Positions 1-7,916 of a stretch of DNA of 64,000 bases are shown here, one piece after another (the stretch's first letter is position 1; each line of letters begins with the position of its first letter). The notes under the pieces are model-generated. The model was not told where the DNA came from. It saw only the letters and a program-made list of their open reading frames with translations, and did no database searches. Made by a program: the position numbers and the translations under genes. This DNA comes from Bacillus sp. J37 (GTDB taxonomy: Bacteria; Bacillota; Bacilli; Bacillales; Bacillaceae). The DNA is taken from positions 81,802 to 145,801 of the forward strand of contig NZ_KI912515.1 in assembly GCF_000518865.1 (NCBI RefSeq), read 5' to 3'.

Positions 1-29
1 TGTTTTTTGACTAATGATGTTTGAATCAT
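1..29 (-). CDS. second FecCD-type siderophore permease, 5' fragment
   Basis: Only the first nine codons are inside the window, reading MIQTSLVKK from an ATG at 29 and running off the left edge. The ATG overlaps the TGA stop of the upstream permease (ATGA overlap at 26-29), the usual coupling between the two membrane subunits of an iron-siderophore importer. The product assignment rests on this position, because no diagnostic residues are visible. Confidence 0.6.
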
Positions 30-1036
30 GAGAATGCCCTGCCTCCTTTCTTGACAATAAGTAAGAAGAAGGGGATGCCCATGACGGCAACAATTGCAAC
101 CACCGGTGTTTCAAATGGAGCGTTCATCGTCCGGCCAAGGGTATCAGCTAAAAGCATGAAGGCTGCACCAACAATTGCTGACATCGGAATAATAAAACGA
201 TAATCGGTTCCAACAATAGCCCTTGCTATGTGTGGAATCATAAGACCGATAAAAGCCATATTTCCAACAAGTGCGACTGAAGCACCTGCAAGTAAGATAA
301 TCATAATGAAAAGAACGACTTTAATTTGAAAGGTCTTTTGACCAAGTCCAACTGCCACTTCTTCACTTAAACTAAGAATCGTTAACTGTTTTGAGAAAAA
401 CAATGTAATAATCATTCCAATGATAATTACAGGTACGATGATTTGTAACTGAGACCAGGTTGTACCAACCAAACCTCCTGCTGTCCACATAGAAACATCT
501 TTGGAAGTTTTCGAATAAAGACCAATTCCTTCTGCAATTGCATAGAGAAATGCTGAAATAGCAGAGCCGGCTAATACAATACGAATAGGGGAAAAACCGC
601 CTTTTTTCATTGAGCCTATTCCAAATACTAATAAAGCCCCAACGCCAGCACCAATAAAGCAGGAAACCATCACCCAAAAGTAATTAGCTGATGGTAAAAA
701 TGAAACCATGATTGCGAGCGCAGCATTAGCACCTGCCGTTAATCCAAGTAACCCGGGATCTGCAAGTGGATTCCTTGTCATTCCCTGCATAATAGCACCG
801 GAAGTAGCAAGTGCTGCACCAACAAAAATTGCAGCAACCTCACGAGGTAATCGAATCTCCCGAATGATGGTGATTTTCTCATTTGTTATATTCGACATAA
901 CCGAAAGCCACACATCTTTAACAGAAATATCGGCGGCTCCAAATACTAAAGAAATGATAAATAAACAGATAAATACTAGGATAGCAGCAACATATTTAAA
1001 TATAAATGGAAAGAATAGTTGGGTGTTCTTTTTCAT
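26..1036 (-). CDS. FecCD-family iron-siderophore ABC transporter permease
   Basis: This is an integral membrane subunit of a ferric-siderophore importer. About 336 residues with many hydrophobic helices match the usual FecCD length, and the conserved stretches RLPREVAAIFVGAALATSG, GMTRNPLADPGLLG and FIGLMIPHIAR are diagnostic. The reading frame is open upstream to 1105, but no good ribosome binding site precedes that ATG; I prefer the ATG at 1036, which puts the first membrane helix near the N terminus. This start is uncertain, since an ATG at 1045 is also possible. It follows the binding-protein gene after a hairpin and is translationally coupled to a second permease that leaves the window. 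Confidence 0.9.
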   Translation of the reverse strand: MKKNTQLFFPFIFKYVAAILVFICLFIISLVFGAADISVKDVWLSVMSNITNEKITIIREIRLPREVAAIFVGAALATSGAIMQGMTRNPLADPGLLGLTAGANAALAIMVSFLPSANYFWVMVSCFIGAGVGALLVFGIGSMKKGGFSPIRIVLAGSAISAFLYAIAEGIGLYSKTSKDVSMWTAGGLVGTTWSQLQIIVPVIIIGMIITLFFSKQLTILSLSEEVAVGLGQKTFQIKVVLFIMIILLAGASVALVGNMAFIGLMIPHIARAIVGTDYRFIIPMSAIVGAAFMLLADTLGRTMNAPFETPVVAIVAVMGIPFFLLIVKKGGRAFS

Positions 1037-1120
1037 GTATCTCATCTTTTCTTTGGATATTTTGGCCAGTGTAACGTTTACATAATGTTCTAAAGTCCTA
1101 TTCATACTTTAACAAAAAAT

Positions 1121-1151
1121 AGAGAGGAATTCTTTAAAAGAATTCCTCTGT
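1121..1151 (-). terminator. intercistronic hairpin between binding protein and permease
   Basis: A perfect 13-bp inverted repeat (AGAGGAATTCTTT at 1123-1135 with AAAGAATTCCTCT at 1137-1149) is followed on the minus strand by a run of T. It sits between the binding-protein and permease genes. It probably reduces read-through, so that the lipoprotein is made in excess over the permease. Confidence 0.65.
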
Positions 1152-1174
1152 ACCCAAAAACCAATGCTTGCCCC

Positions 1175-2113
1175 TTATTTTTCACCTAAAAATGATTCTT
1201 TAAAGAAGGCTAATTGGTGTTCTAGTGTGATTGGATCACTGAAGGATGCACCATTTCCTTCCATTTCATATACTTGATTGTTTTTCACAGCAGGAATGTT
1301 TTTATATGTTTCAGTTTCCTGGAATGAAGTATCTGCATCTGAATATTTACTTAAAATGACGTAATCACCGGCATATTCAGGAAGAACCTCAGCTGAAAGA
1401 GTATAGTAACCAGATTCCAATGCAACTTCTTTTACTTTTTCAGGCATTTTTAAGCCCATTCCTTGATAAAGAATTTCTGTTCCTCTTGCCCAGTTATCGC
1501 CGTATACATATAAATCTTTTCCATAGCTTTCAATGACAGATACTGTTGCATCTTCACCAATTTTTGCTTTAATTTCTTTACCGGTTTCTTCTACACGGGA
1601 TTTGAAATCTTCCACCCATGCTTTAGCTTCTTCTTCTTTGTTTAAAAGCTTACCGATTTCTAGATGCTGTGTTAAGTAATCAACTTTACCCCATGTATAT
1701 GTGACAGTTGGAGCAATTTCACTTAGCTTATCGACGTTTTTAATTGTGGAAAGTCCAATAATTAAATCCGGCTCTAGTTCAATAATTTCTTCTAAGCTTT
1801 CATCCGTTACTTCTACAGCATCTTTTAATTCATCTGCAAGAATTGGGCTGTTGATCGCCCATGATTCAGCACCTACTACGTTTACTCCTAGATCAAGAAC
1901 ATTACCGGCAAATCCGGAAAGTAACACAACACGTTGCGGGTCAGCCGGAACTTCAACAGGTCCATTTTCAGACTCATATGTAATGGTTTCCGGTTGTTTA
2001 TTTTCAGGAGGGATGCTTCCGTTTCCTTCATTTTCAGATGTTGAATCATTGTTGCCGCATGCACTAATAACTAGCAACAGCAGCAGCGTGAATGGAATTA
2101 ACAGTTTCTTCAT
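1175..2113 (-). CDS. iron-siderophore ABC transporter substrate-binding lipoprotein
   Basis: This 312-residue lipoprotein captures ferric siderophore outside the membrane and passes it to the FecCD permeases. A signal peptide starts MKKLLIPFTLLLLLVI and ends in the lipobox ISAC, so Cys is the lipidated residue. The body is a Fe-hydroxamate/cobalamin-type binding domain (for example PQRVVLLSGFAGNVLDLGV near the front). The open frame begins at 2191, but the ATG at 2113 has the Shine-Dalgarno AAGGGAGA and starts directly at the signal peptide, so that start is used. It overlaps the 3' end of the ATPase gene by 50 bp. The ligand cannot be told from sequence. Confidence 0.92.
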   Translation of the reverse strand: MKKLLIPFTLLLLLVISACGNNDSTSENEGNGSIPPENKQPETITYESENGPVEVPADPQRVVLLSGFAGNVLDLGVNVVGAESWAINSPILADELKDAVEVTDESLEEIIELEPDLIIGLSTIKNVDKLSEIAPTVTYTWGKVDYLTQHLEIGKLLNKEEEAKAWVEDFKSRVEETGKEIKAKIGEDATVSVIESYGKDLYVYGDNWARGTEILYQGMGLKMPEKVKEVALESGYYTLSAEVLPEYAGDYVILSKYSDADTSFQETETYKNIPAVKNNQVYEMEGNGASFSDPITLEHQLAFFKESFLGEK

Positions 2114-2909
2114 TTTTTTCTTCTCCCTTAAGTAAATTATATGTGATGCACATCGGCTTGTTTGTACGTGGATCTGTTCCAACTTCAGCATCGATATTGA
2201 AAACTTTCTTTAATACATCATGTGTGATAACTTCTTTACAATCACCGGCTTTTATGACCTGACCATCTTTTAACGCAATAATATAGTCAGCAAATCGCGC
2301 AGCTTGGTTTAAATCATGTAAAACCATAACAATAGTACGTTCTTGTTCTTGGTTAAGCTTTTGGAGAAGTTCAAGCACTTCCAGTTGGTGAGCCATATCT
2401 AAGTAGGTTGTAGGCTCATCTAAAAAGATGATGTCTGTTTCCTGAGCAAGGGCCATTGCAATCCAAACTCTTTGACGTTGACCCCCTGATAAGGCATCAA
2501 CGGGTCTGAATTTAAAGTCCTTTGTTCCCGTTACTTCAAGTGCCCAATCAATTACTTCATAATCTTTTTTTGTTAAACGACCAAAGCCTTTTTGATAGGG
2601 GAAGCGTCCATAAGATACTAGTTCGCCTACGGTTAACCCACTGGCGCTTTCAGGTGTTTGGGGAAGGATTGCCATTTTCTTCGCGAGAATTTTTGTATTT
2701 TCCTTAGAAATATCTCCTCCGTCCAAAACGACATTTCCCGATTGATGTGGAATGATTCTTGTAATAGCCTTTAATAAAGTAGATTTTCCACAACCATTAG
2801 AGCCAATGATGGTTGTAATTTTTTTATCTGGAATCTCTACACTAAGATCTTTTACAATCAACCGTTCACCATATCCGATTTTTAAATTATTAGTGTAAAG
2901 GCGAACCAT
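2064..2909 (-). CDS. iron-siderophore ABC transporter ATP-binding protein
   Basis: This is a cytoplasmic ATPase of the FepC/FecE class, 281 residues. Walker A is GSNGCGKST, the signature is LSGGQRQRVWIA, Walker B with catalytic Glu is IIFLDEPTTYLD, and the H-loop is VLHDLNQAARFADY. It is the first gene of the importer transcription unit and lies behind a Fur-like box. The C terminus runs about 20 residues past the usual end (NKPMCITYNLL), into the start of the lipoprotein gene. It resembles YusV-type ATPases, which in Bacillus can serve several siderophore permeases. Confidence 0.93.
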   Translation of the reverse strand: MVRLYTNNLKIGYGERLIVKDLSVEIPDKKITTIIGSNGCGKSTLLKAITRIIPHQSGNVVLDGGDISKENTKILAKKMAILPQTPESASGLTVGELVSYGRFPYQKGFGRLTKKDYEVIDWALEVTGTKDFKFRPVDALSGGQRQRVWIAMALAQETDIIFLDEPTTYLDMAHQLEVLELLQKLNQEQERTIVMVLHDLNQAARFADYIIALKDGQVIKAGDCKEVITHDVLKKVFNIDAEVGTDPRTNKPMCITYNLLKGEEKNEETVNSIHAAAVASY

Positions 2910-3017
2910 ATATGTAACCTCCGTTTATATAGGTTTTTTTGAATATCAGAATGTATAGAGTTAACTTAGTTTTTATGTCTAACAGCCGTTTATACGCAAA
3001 AAAAGAAATGATTGTAA

Positions 3018-3032
3018 TGAAAATGATTATCA
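3018..3032. promoter_or_regulatory. Fur-like box for the siderophore importer
   Basis: TGAAAATGATTATCA matches the Bacillus 7-1-7 Fur consensus TGATAATNATTATCA at all but one position. It lies about 110 bp upstream of the ATPase start, in the divergent promoter region, so iron repression of the importer is expected. Confidence 0.8.
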
Positions 3033-3122
3033 TTACTGAATAATTAAATTCTATAATTCCATTTTACTATTGTCAACGTATAATTTCATGTTGTAAAAGT
3101 TAGGAAAGCGTTGTATAGTAAA

Positions 3123-3137
3123 TGAGAATGATAATCA
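3123..3137. promoter_or_regulatory. Fur-like box for the flavin reductase
   Basis: TGAGAATGATAATCA matches the 7-1-7 Fur consensus with two mismatches. It lies 28 bp upstream of the reductase start codon, so the reductase is probably iron-repressed together with the divergent importer. Confidence 0.75.
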
Positions 3138-3165
3138 TTGATATCCAAGCTAAGGAGTGAAAGGA

Positions 3166-4215
3166 ATGGACTCACAAGAAATATATGATGTAACAATCAT
3201 TGGGGGAGGGCCAGCAGGACTTTACTCAGCTTTTTATAGTGGACTTAGAGAAATGAAAACAAAATTAATTGAATTTCAACCACAGCTCGGTGGAAAAATA
3301 CATGTATATCCCGAAAAAATGATATGGGATATTGGTGGGCAAACACCTATTCTTGGAGAAAAATTAATTGAACAATTAGTTCAACAAGCATTAACATTTG
3401 ATCCAACAGTTGTTTTAGGTGAAAAAATTGAATCGATTTCACGTGATGAAAATGGAATGTTTACATTGTTAGCTTCCTCAGGATATAAGCATTTATCAAA
3501 AACAGTCATTATTGCTGTTGGCGGTGGTATATTAAATCCGCAAAAGCTTGAAATTGAAGGAGCAGAAAAGTTTGAGGTTTCAAATCTCCATTATACAGTA
3601 AAATCGTTAAAACGATTTAAAGATCGTACGGTTGTCATTTCAGGTGGAGGGAACTCAGCAATAGACTGGGCCAATGAACTGGAACCAATTGCAAAAAAGG
3701 TGTATTTAGTACATAGAAAGCCAAACTTAACCGGACATGAAGCCCAAATCACACAATTGATGAATAGCACAGCTACTTGCATTTATCGAACATCAATTAC
3801 AAAGCTAATTGCTCGTGAAAATCATGAAGATATTGAAAAGGTAGAATTAACAAATCAAGAATCAGGAGAAGTCACCTATTTACCTGTAGATGAGGTCATT
3901 ATTAATCATGGTTATGAACGAGATGCATCATTACTTAAAAATAGTCAGTTGGCTGTATCCTTAATTGATCATTATTTTGTTGAAGGCACTTCCAGTAGTG
4001 AATCTTCAATTAAAGGAATGTATGCAGCGGGTGATATTTTGAAGCATGAAGGAAAACTTAACCTGATTGCAGGAGCTTTTCAAGATGCAGCAAATGCTGT
4101 AAATAAGGCAAAGCAATATATTCAACCGGACGCTTATGAAGTTGGAATGGTGTCTTCACATAATGAGTTATTTAAAGAACGGAATAGAGATCTTGTGAAG
4201 CAGATGATCAAATAA
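3166..4215 (+). CDS. ferredoxin/flavodoxin-NADP reductase (YumC/YcgT type)
   Basis: This thioredoxin-reductase-like FAD/NADPH enzyme (349 residues) lacks the redox CxxC of thioredoxin reductase. The FAD motif is IIGGGPAGLYSAFYSGLRE, the NADPH motif is VVISGGGNSAIDWANELE, and the second FAD motif GMYAAGDIL is near the C terminus. These are hallmarks of Bacillus-type ferredoxin-NADP reductase. The frame is open from a GTG at 3157, but AAGGAG at 3152-3157 is correctly spaced for the ATG at 3166. A Fur-like box and the neighbouring siderophore importer suggest an iron-starvation paralogue that supplies reductant for iron release or haem breakdown; that role is inference. Confidence 0.9.
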   Translation: MDSQEIYDVTIIGGGPAGLYSAFYSGLREMKTKLIEFQPQLGGKIHVYPEKMIWDIGGQTPILGEKLIEQLVQQALTFDPTVVLGEKIESISRDENGMFTLLASSGYKHLSKTVIIAVGGGILNPQKLEIEGAEKFEVSNLHYTVKSLKRFKDRTVVISGGGNSAIDWANELEPIAKKVYLVHRKPNLTGHEAQITQLMNSTATCIYRTSITKLIARENHEDIEKVELTNQESGEVTYLPVDEVIINHGYERDASLLKNSQLAVSLIDHYFVEGTSSSESSIKGMYAAGDILKHEGKLNLIAGAFQDAANAVNKAKQYIQPDAYEVGMVSSHNELFKERNRDLVKQMIK

Positions 4216-4220
4216 TGTTA

Positions 4221-4251
4221 ATGTCCCATTATGTTTATGGGGCATTTTTTT
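4221..4251 (+). terminator. rho-independent terminator of the reductase gene
   Basis: A nine-pair stem (ATGTCCCAT with ATGGGGCAT, one G-T pair) and a 7-nt loop are followed by seven T. Confidence 0.85.
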
Positions 4252-4277
4252 AGTATAAATAAATATTTTATTTGTAT

Positions 4278-4482
4278 CATGTAAAATCTGCCTTAGGAAG
4301 AGTAAGTGAAAAAGCCTACCATTCCTCACCAGCACAAAAAGCACATGATCGGAAGATAGATGCTTAATTAAGGAAACAAGGATTTAAAGTCACGAGGGTA
4401 AGTGGCAGCAACATTGTAAAACGTATGCCCCATGTTCTAAAGAGAGTAAATAACAAGGTTGAATTAATAAGAGAGAAGGCTA
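4278..4482 (+). pseudogene. remnant of a short protein gene with an in-frame TAA
   Basis: One frame reads like protein on both sides of a single TAA at 4365: KAYHSSPAQKAHDRKIDA, stop, then LRKQGFKVTRVSGSNIVKRM and on to VNNKVELIREK. There is no start codon with a ribosome binding site. The spacing of H, K, D/R and the GFKVTRVSG strand recalls the C-terminal half of small PD-(D/E)XK nuclease-like proteins (DUF559-like), but that is only an impression. I interpret it as a decayed gene fragment. Confidence 0.45.
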
Positions 4483-4496
4483 GAAACCCTCTCTCT
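4471..4496. repeat. inverted repeat after the gene remnant
   Basis: GAGAGA-A-GG pairs with CC-C-TCTCTC around a short loop. No clear T run follows, so it may be a worn terminator of the preceding remnant. The rest of 4497-4735 holds only AT-rich spacer and the promoter region of the next gene. Confidence 0.4.
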
Positions 4497-4735
4497 CCGA
4501 TTTATCAAAATCAATTTCTTGCTCCTTTATTTCTTCCTTTATTCTATTTCAAGAGATTTCCATAATTAAACTAGTTGATTAATTAACCTTCCGGTATATA
4601 TAATTAATAAAAGAGTGCTAATTAATCTTTAAAAATTTTTAATCGATACCTAACAAAGTCTTAGGAAAGAATGACAAAAATAGCAAAGGTCATTCGTTGT
4701 GAAAATTCTGGTAAGTAAAAAAGGGGGATACATCT

Positions 4736-5470
4736 ATGAAAAGAAAAGTGACTTATCTTTTCATTAGTCTCGTTGCAATAATCATGATAGGTTTTCTTGG
4801 TTTCTTTACATGGTCACAACAAACGTATGAGCCATCGCAAAAGCTTTATACACTGGTAAATAAAAAGGACATTAAGTATGACAAAGATTGGATTATCTTC
4901 AACTCAAAAGATAATAATCAAGTGGGAATTGTATTGTATCCTGGGGCAAAAGTAGAACCGGAAGCATATAGTTACTACGGTAAACAATTAGCAAAGCAAG
5001 GTTATCTAGCCGTTATACCTAATGTAAATCTTAACTTCGCATTGTTTGACTCGAACAAAGCACAAGAGATAATAGATACTTACTCCTCTGTCCAAAAATG
5101 GATTGTAGGTGGTCATTCTTTAGGCGGTGTTACTGCATCTAAATTTGCGTATAATCACCCTAAAGAAATTGATGGTGTGTTCTTGTTAGGTTCTTACCCT
5201 GATGAAGGAACTGATTTCTCAAAAAGGAATCTTCCTATGCTTTCAATCTATGGTGAAAAAGATGGTTTATCAACGGTAGAGAAAATTGAAGATACAAAGC
5301 ATTTGTTGTCAAAAAAAACAACCATGCATGAAATAAAAGGTGGTAACCATGGTCAATTTGGCATTTATGGAGCACAAAAAGGGGACTTTAAATCATCTAT
5401 AACTGTAAAGAAACAACAGGACGAAATGGTTAGTGTTACTACGACATGGATAAAAGAAAATATTAATTAA
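4736..5470 (+). CDS. membrane-anchored or secreted alpha/beta hydrolase
   Basis: This 244-residue protein has an N-terminal hydrophobic segment (about residues 5-25) without a clear cleavage or lipobox site, so it is exported or anchored. The nucleophile elbow GGHSLGG lies near residue 124. An acid residue follows in SIYGEKDGL, and the catalytic His is in GGNHGQFG, giving a complete Ser-Asp-His triad. The fold matches the Abhydrolase_5 type, and the substrate is unknown. It is a single gene with GGGGGA before the ATG, flanked by spacer on both sides. Confidence 0.85.
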   Translation: MKRKVTYLFISLVAIIMIGFLGFFTWSQQTYEPSQKLYTLVNKKDIKYDKDWIIFNSKDNNQVGIVLYPGAKVEPEAYSYYGKQLAKQGYLAVIPNVNLNFALFDSNKAQEIIDTYSSVQKWIVGGHSLGGVTASKFAYNHPKEIDGVFLLGSYPDEGTDFSKRNLPMLSIYGEKDGLSTVEKIEDTKHLLSKKTTMHEIKGGNHGQFGIYGAQKGDFKSSITVKKQQDEMVSVTTTWIKENIN

Positions 5471-5689
5471 CAATTTGTTATAAGAGAATTCTGTTGAAGG
5501 GTGATGTTTATAAGTCAATGGATCTTTTAATTAAAGCCTTATGAGCAAAAAACATTCCAGTCAAAAGGTAAAAGTAAAAAATAGTACACGTGTTGATTGG
5601 AGAAGTTGCGAATCGCTAAATAAACAAAATGACACTAAAATACATTATGAGACTTAGATCTTTTTACTTAAATAATCAAGGAGAAAAAA

Positions 5690-6355
5690 ATGATTGATAC
5701 AATACTCTATTTTCTGCTTAGTATTTGCTATTTAACGTTGCTTCTTTTAAGTATAAAACTTATACAAAAGAGAACCGTATCCTTTTATATGATATTTCTA
5801 CCTCTTGTTATAGTTGGTCTGATTTACGATAATATCATCATTTCTATGGGATCATTTATCGGCGAAGGTAATGTACTCCTTTTTTTAAGTGTGTTTCGCT
5901 TTTGGTACCATGCTTTATTTACGCCTACTCTTTTACTTTTTGCTTACGGAGTAGCTAAGCAGTCTAAACTTCAATGGGCTAACAAATTTATATTCAAAAT
6001 CACCTTTCTAATGGGTACACTTGCTCTTATAAGCTATGAGATTATAGAGACGATTAATAAAAATCCGGCAATAATACGCGAGTATGGCATCGTTCGATAT
6101 ACTCTTGTAGGAGTCTCTGGTCCACCTTTAATGGTTATTATTGTGGCATTCATTTTGCTTATTGTTGGAGTATCCCTATATCGCAAAACACGATGGACGA
6201 TAATGATGATTGGGGTAGCTATTATGATTGCAGGAAGTGCTATACCTATTAACCTTCCAAGTACAGCTATAATCAACTTATTTGAGTTGTTCTTTATCTT
6301 TTCTTTATTTTTAACTCAGCGTTATATTTCTTTATCAATAGATGATAGAGAGTAA
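5690..6355 (+). CDS. hypothetical multi-pass membrane protein
   Basis: This 221-residue protein has about seven hydrophobic helices and few charged loops. It starts at an ATG preceded by AAGGAG. I do not recognise the family. Its stop codon TAA is followed in the same frame by another 72 sense codons (6356-6574), so the gene may once have been longer or may have had a partner. No transporter or enzyme motif is visible. Confidence 0.65.
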   Translation: MIDTILYFLLSICYLTLLLLSIKLIQKRTVSFYMIFLPLVIVGLIYDNIIISMGSFIGEGNVLLFLSVFRFWYHALFTPTLLLFAYGVAKQSKLQWANKFIFKITFLMGTLALISYEIIETINKNPAIIREYGIVRYTLVGVSGPPLMVIIVAFILLIVGVSLYRKTRWTIMMIGVAIMIAGSAIPINLPSTAIINLFELFFIFSLFLTQRYISLSIDDRE

Positions 6356-6574
6356 AATAATGTCTTTTATTCTTATGAGATACTCCACGTAATTGTTGGA
6401 CTACTTATTAGCTTTGCATGCGTTTATCTTTCATTTAGGAAATTAAAAGGTAAAATTCCAAATGTTTCTCTTGTCAGTAAAAAAACAAAGTTAGTTAAGT
6501 GGATTTTATGGTGTGAGTCTTTAAATTTATATCCAAAAGAGAAAATTAAGAAGCTTAGATATTGCAGAATATGA
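6356..6574 (+). pseudogene. start-less in-frame continuation downstream of the membrane protein gene
   Basis: The frame of the preceding gene stays open after its TAA for 72 codons. It encodes one hydrophobic helix (HVIVGLLISFACVYLSFRKL) and a basic tail (PKEKIKKLRYC). There is no ATG, GTG or TTG with a ribosome binding site at its head. It could be a broken C-terminal part of the membrane protein or a decayed separate gene. Confidence 0.35.
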
Positions 6575-6657
6575 TATATTTCGAGGGGAATTCTAGTTAT
6601 TCAATTTTGTTTAAAAGGCAGCCCTCTATTTGGCTGGAAATGATAATGGAGGTTTTC

Positions 6658-7500
6658 ATGGATAAACAACTGGCTGTAGTAACAGGAGCATCAAGTGGGT
6701 TTGGGTTATTAATTTCTCTGGAGTTTGCGAAAAAAGGCTTTTATGTTATTGCGACAATGAGGGATATAAAGAAACGATTCATGTTGATAGAGGAAGCTGA
6801 GCGTTATGGAATAAGAGATGATATTGAAGTATTCCCATTAGATGTAACGTCAAAGGATTCCATTGATCAATGGAAAGATTTTATCAACTCAAAAGGTCGA
6901 ATTGATGTTCTTTTGAACAATGCCGGTTTTGCCGGAGCAGGATTTGCTGAAGAAGTTTCGCTTGAAGAATATCGTCAACAGTTCGAGACAAACTTTTTTG
7001 GAGTTATTGGGGTGACACAGGCCATATTACCAATGATGAGAAAGCAGGGGAGGGGGAAGATTATAAACATGAGCAGCATTAGTGGACGTGTTGGCTTCCC
7101 GGGTCTATCTCCATATGTTTCCTCCAAGTATGCACTTGAAGGATGGAGTGAATCGCTAAGGTTGGAGCTCAAACCATTTGGGATAGATGTTGTCTTAATA
7201 GAACCTGGCTCCTATCAAACAAGTATCTGGACCAGTGGTAAACAGATAACTGATAAATCGTTACATAAAGATTCTCCGTATTATAAAGTAATGACAAAAC
7301 TGGAGCAGTATATTGAAAAAGGATCCGCTTCATTTGGTAATCCTTCTGATGTATCCAGATTTGTTGCATCAATTGCAGTGAAAGAGGGGACATCATTACG
7401 ATATCCAATAGGGAAGGGAGTTAAATCTTCTATTCTATTAAAAACAATTTTACCCTGGTCATGGTTAGAAAAATTCATTCTAAAAAAACTGATGAAATAG
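6658..7500 (+). CDS. short-chain dehydrogenase/reductase family oxidoreductase
   Basis: This classical SDR has 280 residues. The NAD(P)-binding motif TGASSGFG is at the N terminus, the structural NNAG motif follows, then the catalytic Ser in MSSISGRVG and YxxxK in SPYVSSKYALEG. The open frame begins at 6562, but GGAGG at 6648-6652 fits the ATG at 6658, and the canonical Rossmann strand begins right after it. The C terminus has an extra basic tail. The substrate cannot be told; it is a single gene with its own terminator. Confidence 0.9.
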   Translation: MDKQLAVVTGASSGFGLLISLEFAKKGFYVIATMRDIKKRFMLIEEAERYGIRDDIEVFPLDVTSKDSIDQWKDFINSKGRIDVLLNNAGFAGAGFAEEVSLEEYRQQFETNFFGVIGVTQAILPMMRKQGRGKIINMSSISGRVGFPGLSPYVSSKYALEGWSESLRLELKPFGIDVVLIEPGSYQTSIWTSGKQITDKSLHKDSPYYKVMTKLEQYIEKGSASFGNPSDVSRFVASIAVKEGTSLRYPIGKGVKSSILLKTILPWSWLEKFILKKLMK

Positions 7501-7529
7501 GAGACTGCTTTTTGGCATGTCTCTATTTT
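7500..7529 (+). terminator. terminator of the SDR gene
   Basis: GAGACTGC pairs with GCA-T-GTCTC (one bulged T) around a T-rich loop, followed by TATTTTT. The stop codon of the gene is directly at its foot. Confidence 0.65.
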
Positions 7530-7672
7530 TAATTTTTTACATAGCAACAAAGTTAAGTAGCCTAATTCTTTCAACAAAATCCTTCATTTTTTTCTATTAA
7601 AAGACATCTAGTAGGGAATCTAACTAAGTCAAAAGACAGGGTTTTTTAGGTCGAATAGCAACGAATTTTGTA

Positions 7673-7819
7673 TGTTTACAGAGTTGTATACATGTACACA
7701 AAACGTATACTTGATGTATACAAACCTGTTTACTTGTATACAAACATGAATGCATAGCGGTTTAATAGGATGTATACAATTTTGTTTCGGGTGTAAACAA
7801 ATTCGTAAACATGTATTCA
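7673..7819. repeat. centromere-like array of TGTATACA octamers (candidate parC)
   Basis: At least eleven near-palindromic octamers related to TGTATACA lie here, at 7673, 7685, 7693, 7704, 7715, 7727, 7735, 7771, 7792, 7804 and 7812. Nine of them form three identical 28-bp blocks (7673-7700, 7715-7742, 7792-7819), each built as octamer, 4-nt spacer, octamer, octamer. The array lies about 100 bp upstream of a ParM-like actin gene that is followed by a ParR-like gene. That is the order centromere, filament, adaptor known from plasmid type II segregation systems, so it is probably the ParR binding site and may also autoregulate the promoter. The flanks 7530-7672 and 7820-7916 hold no gene. Confidence 0.75.
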
Positions 7820-7916
7820 TATTGAACACATCGAAAGTATGATTGACGCTCTTACCCCATCCCCTTACTCTTGAAGTAGTAGAATTAATATTCATTTTTA
7901 GGAGAGGGATGGTTTT

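Noticed and set aside
7673..7819. Octamers TGTATACA as TreR operators, because they resemble TGTATATACA
   Set aside because: The tre operator is ten bases with an extra TA and occurs only before treP; the octamer array has its own strict block layout next to parM.
7629..7895. 88-codon minus-strand frame across the octamer array
   Set aside because: It is made of repeat translations (Cys/Ile/His-rich), lacks a ribosome binding site and reads through the centromere-like sites.
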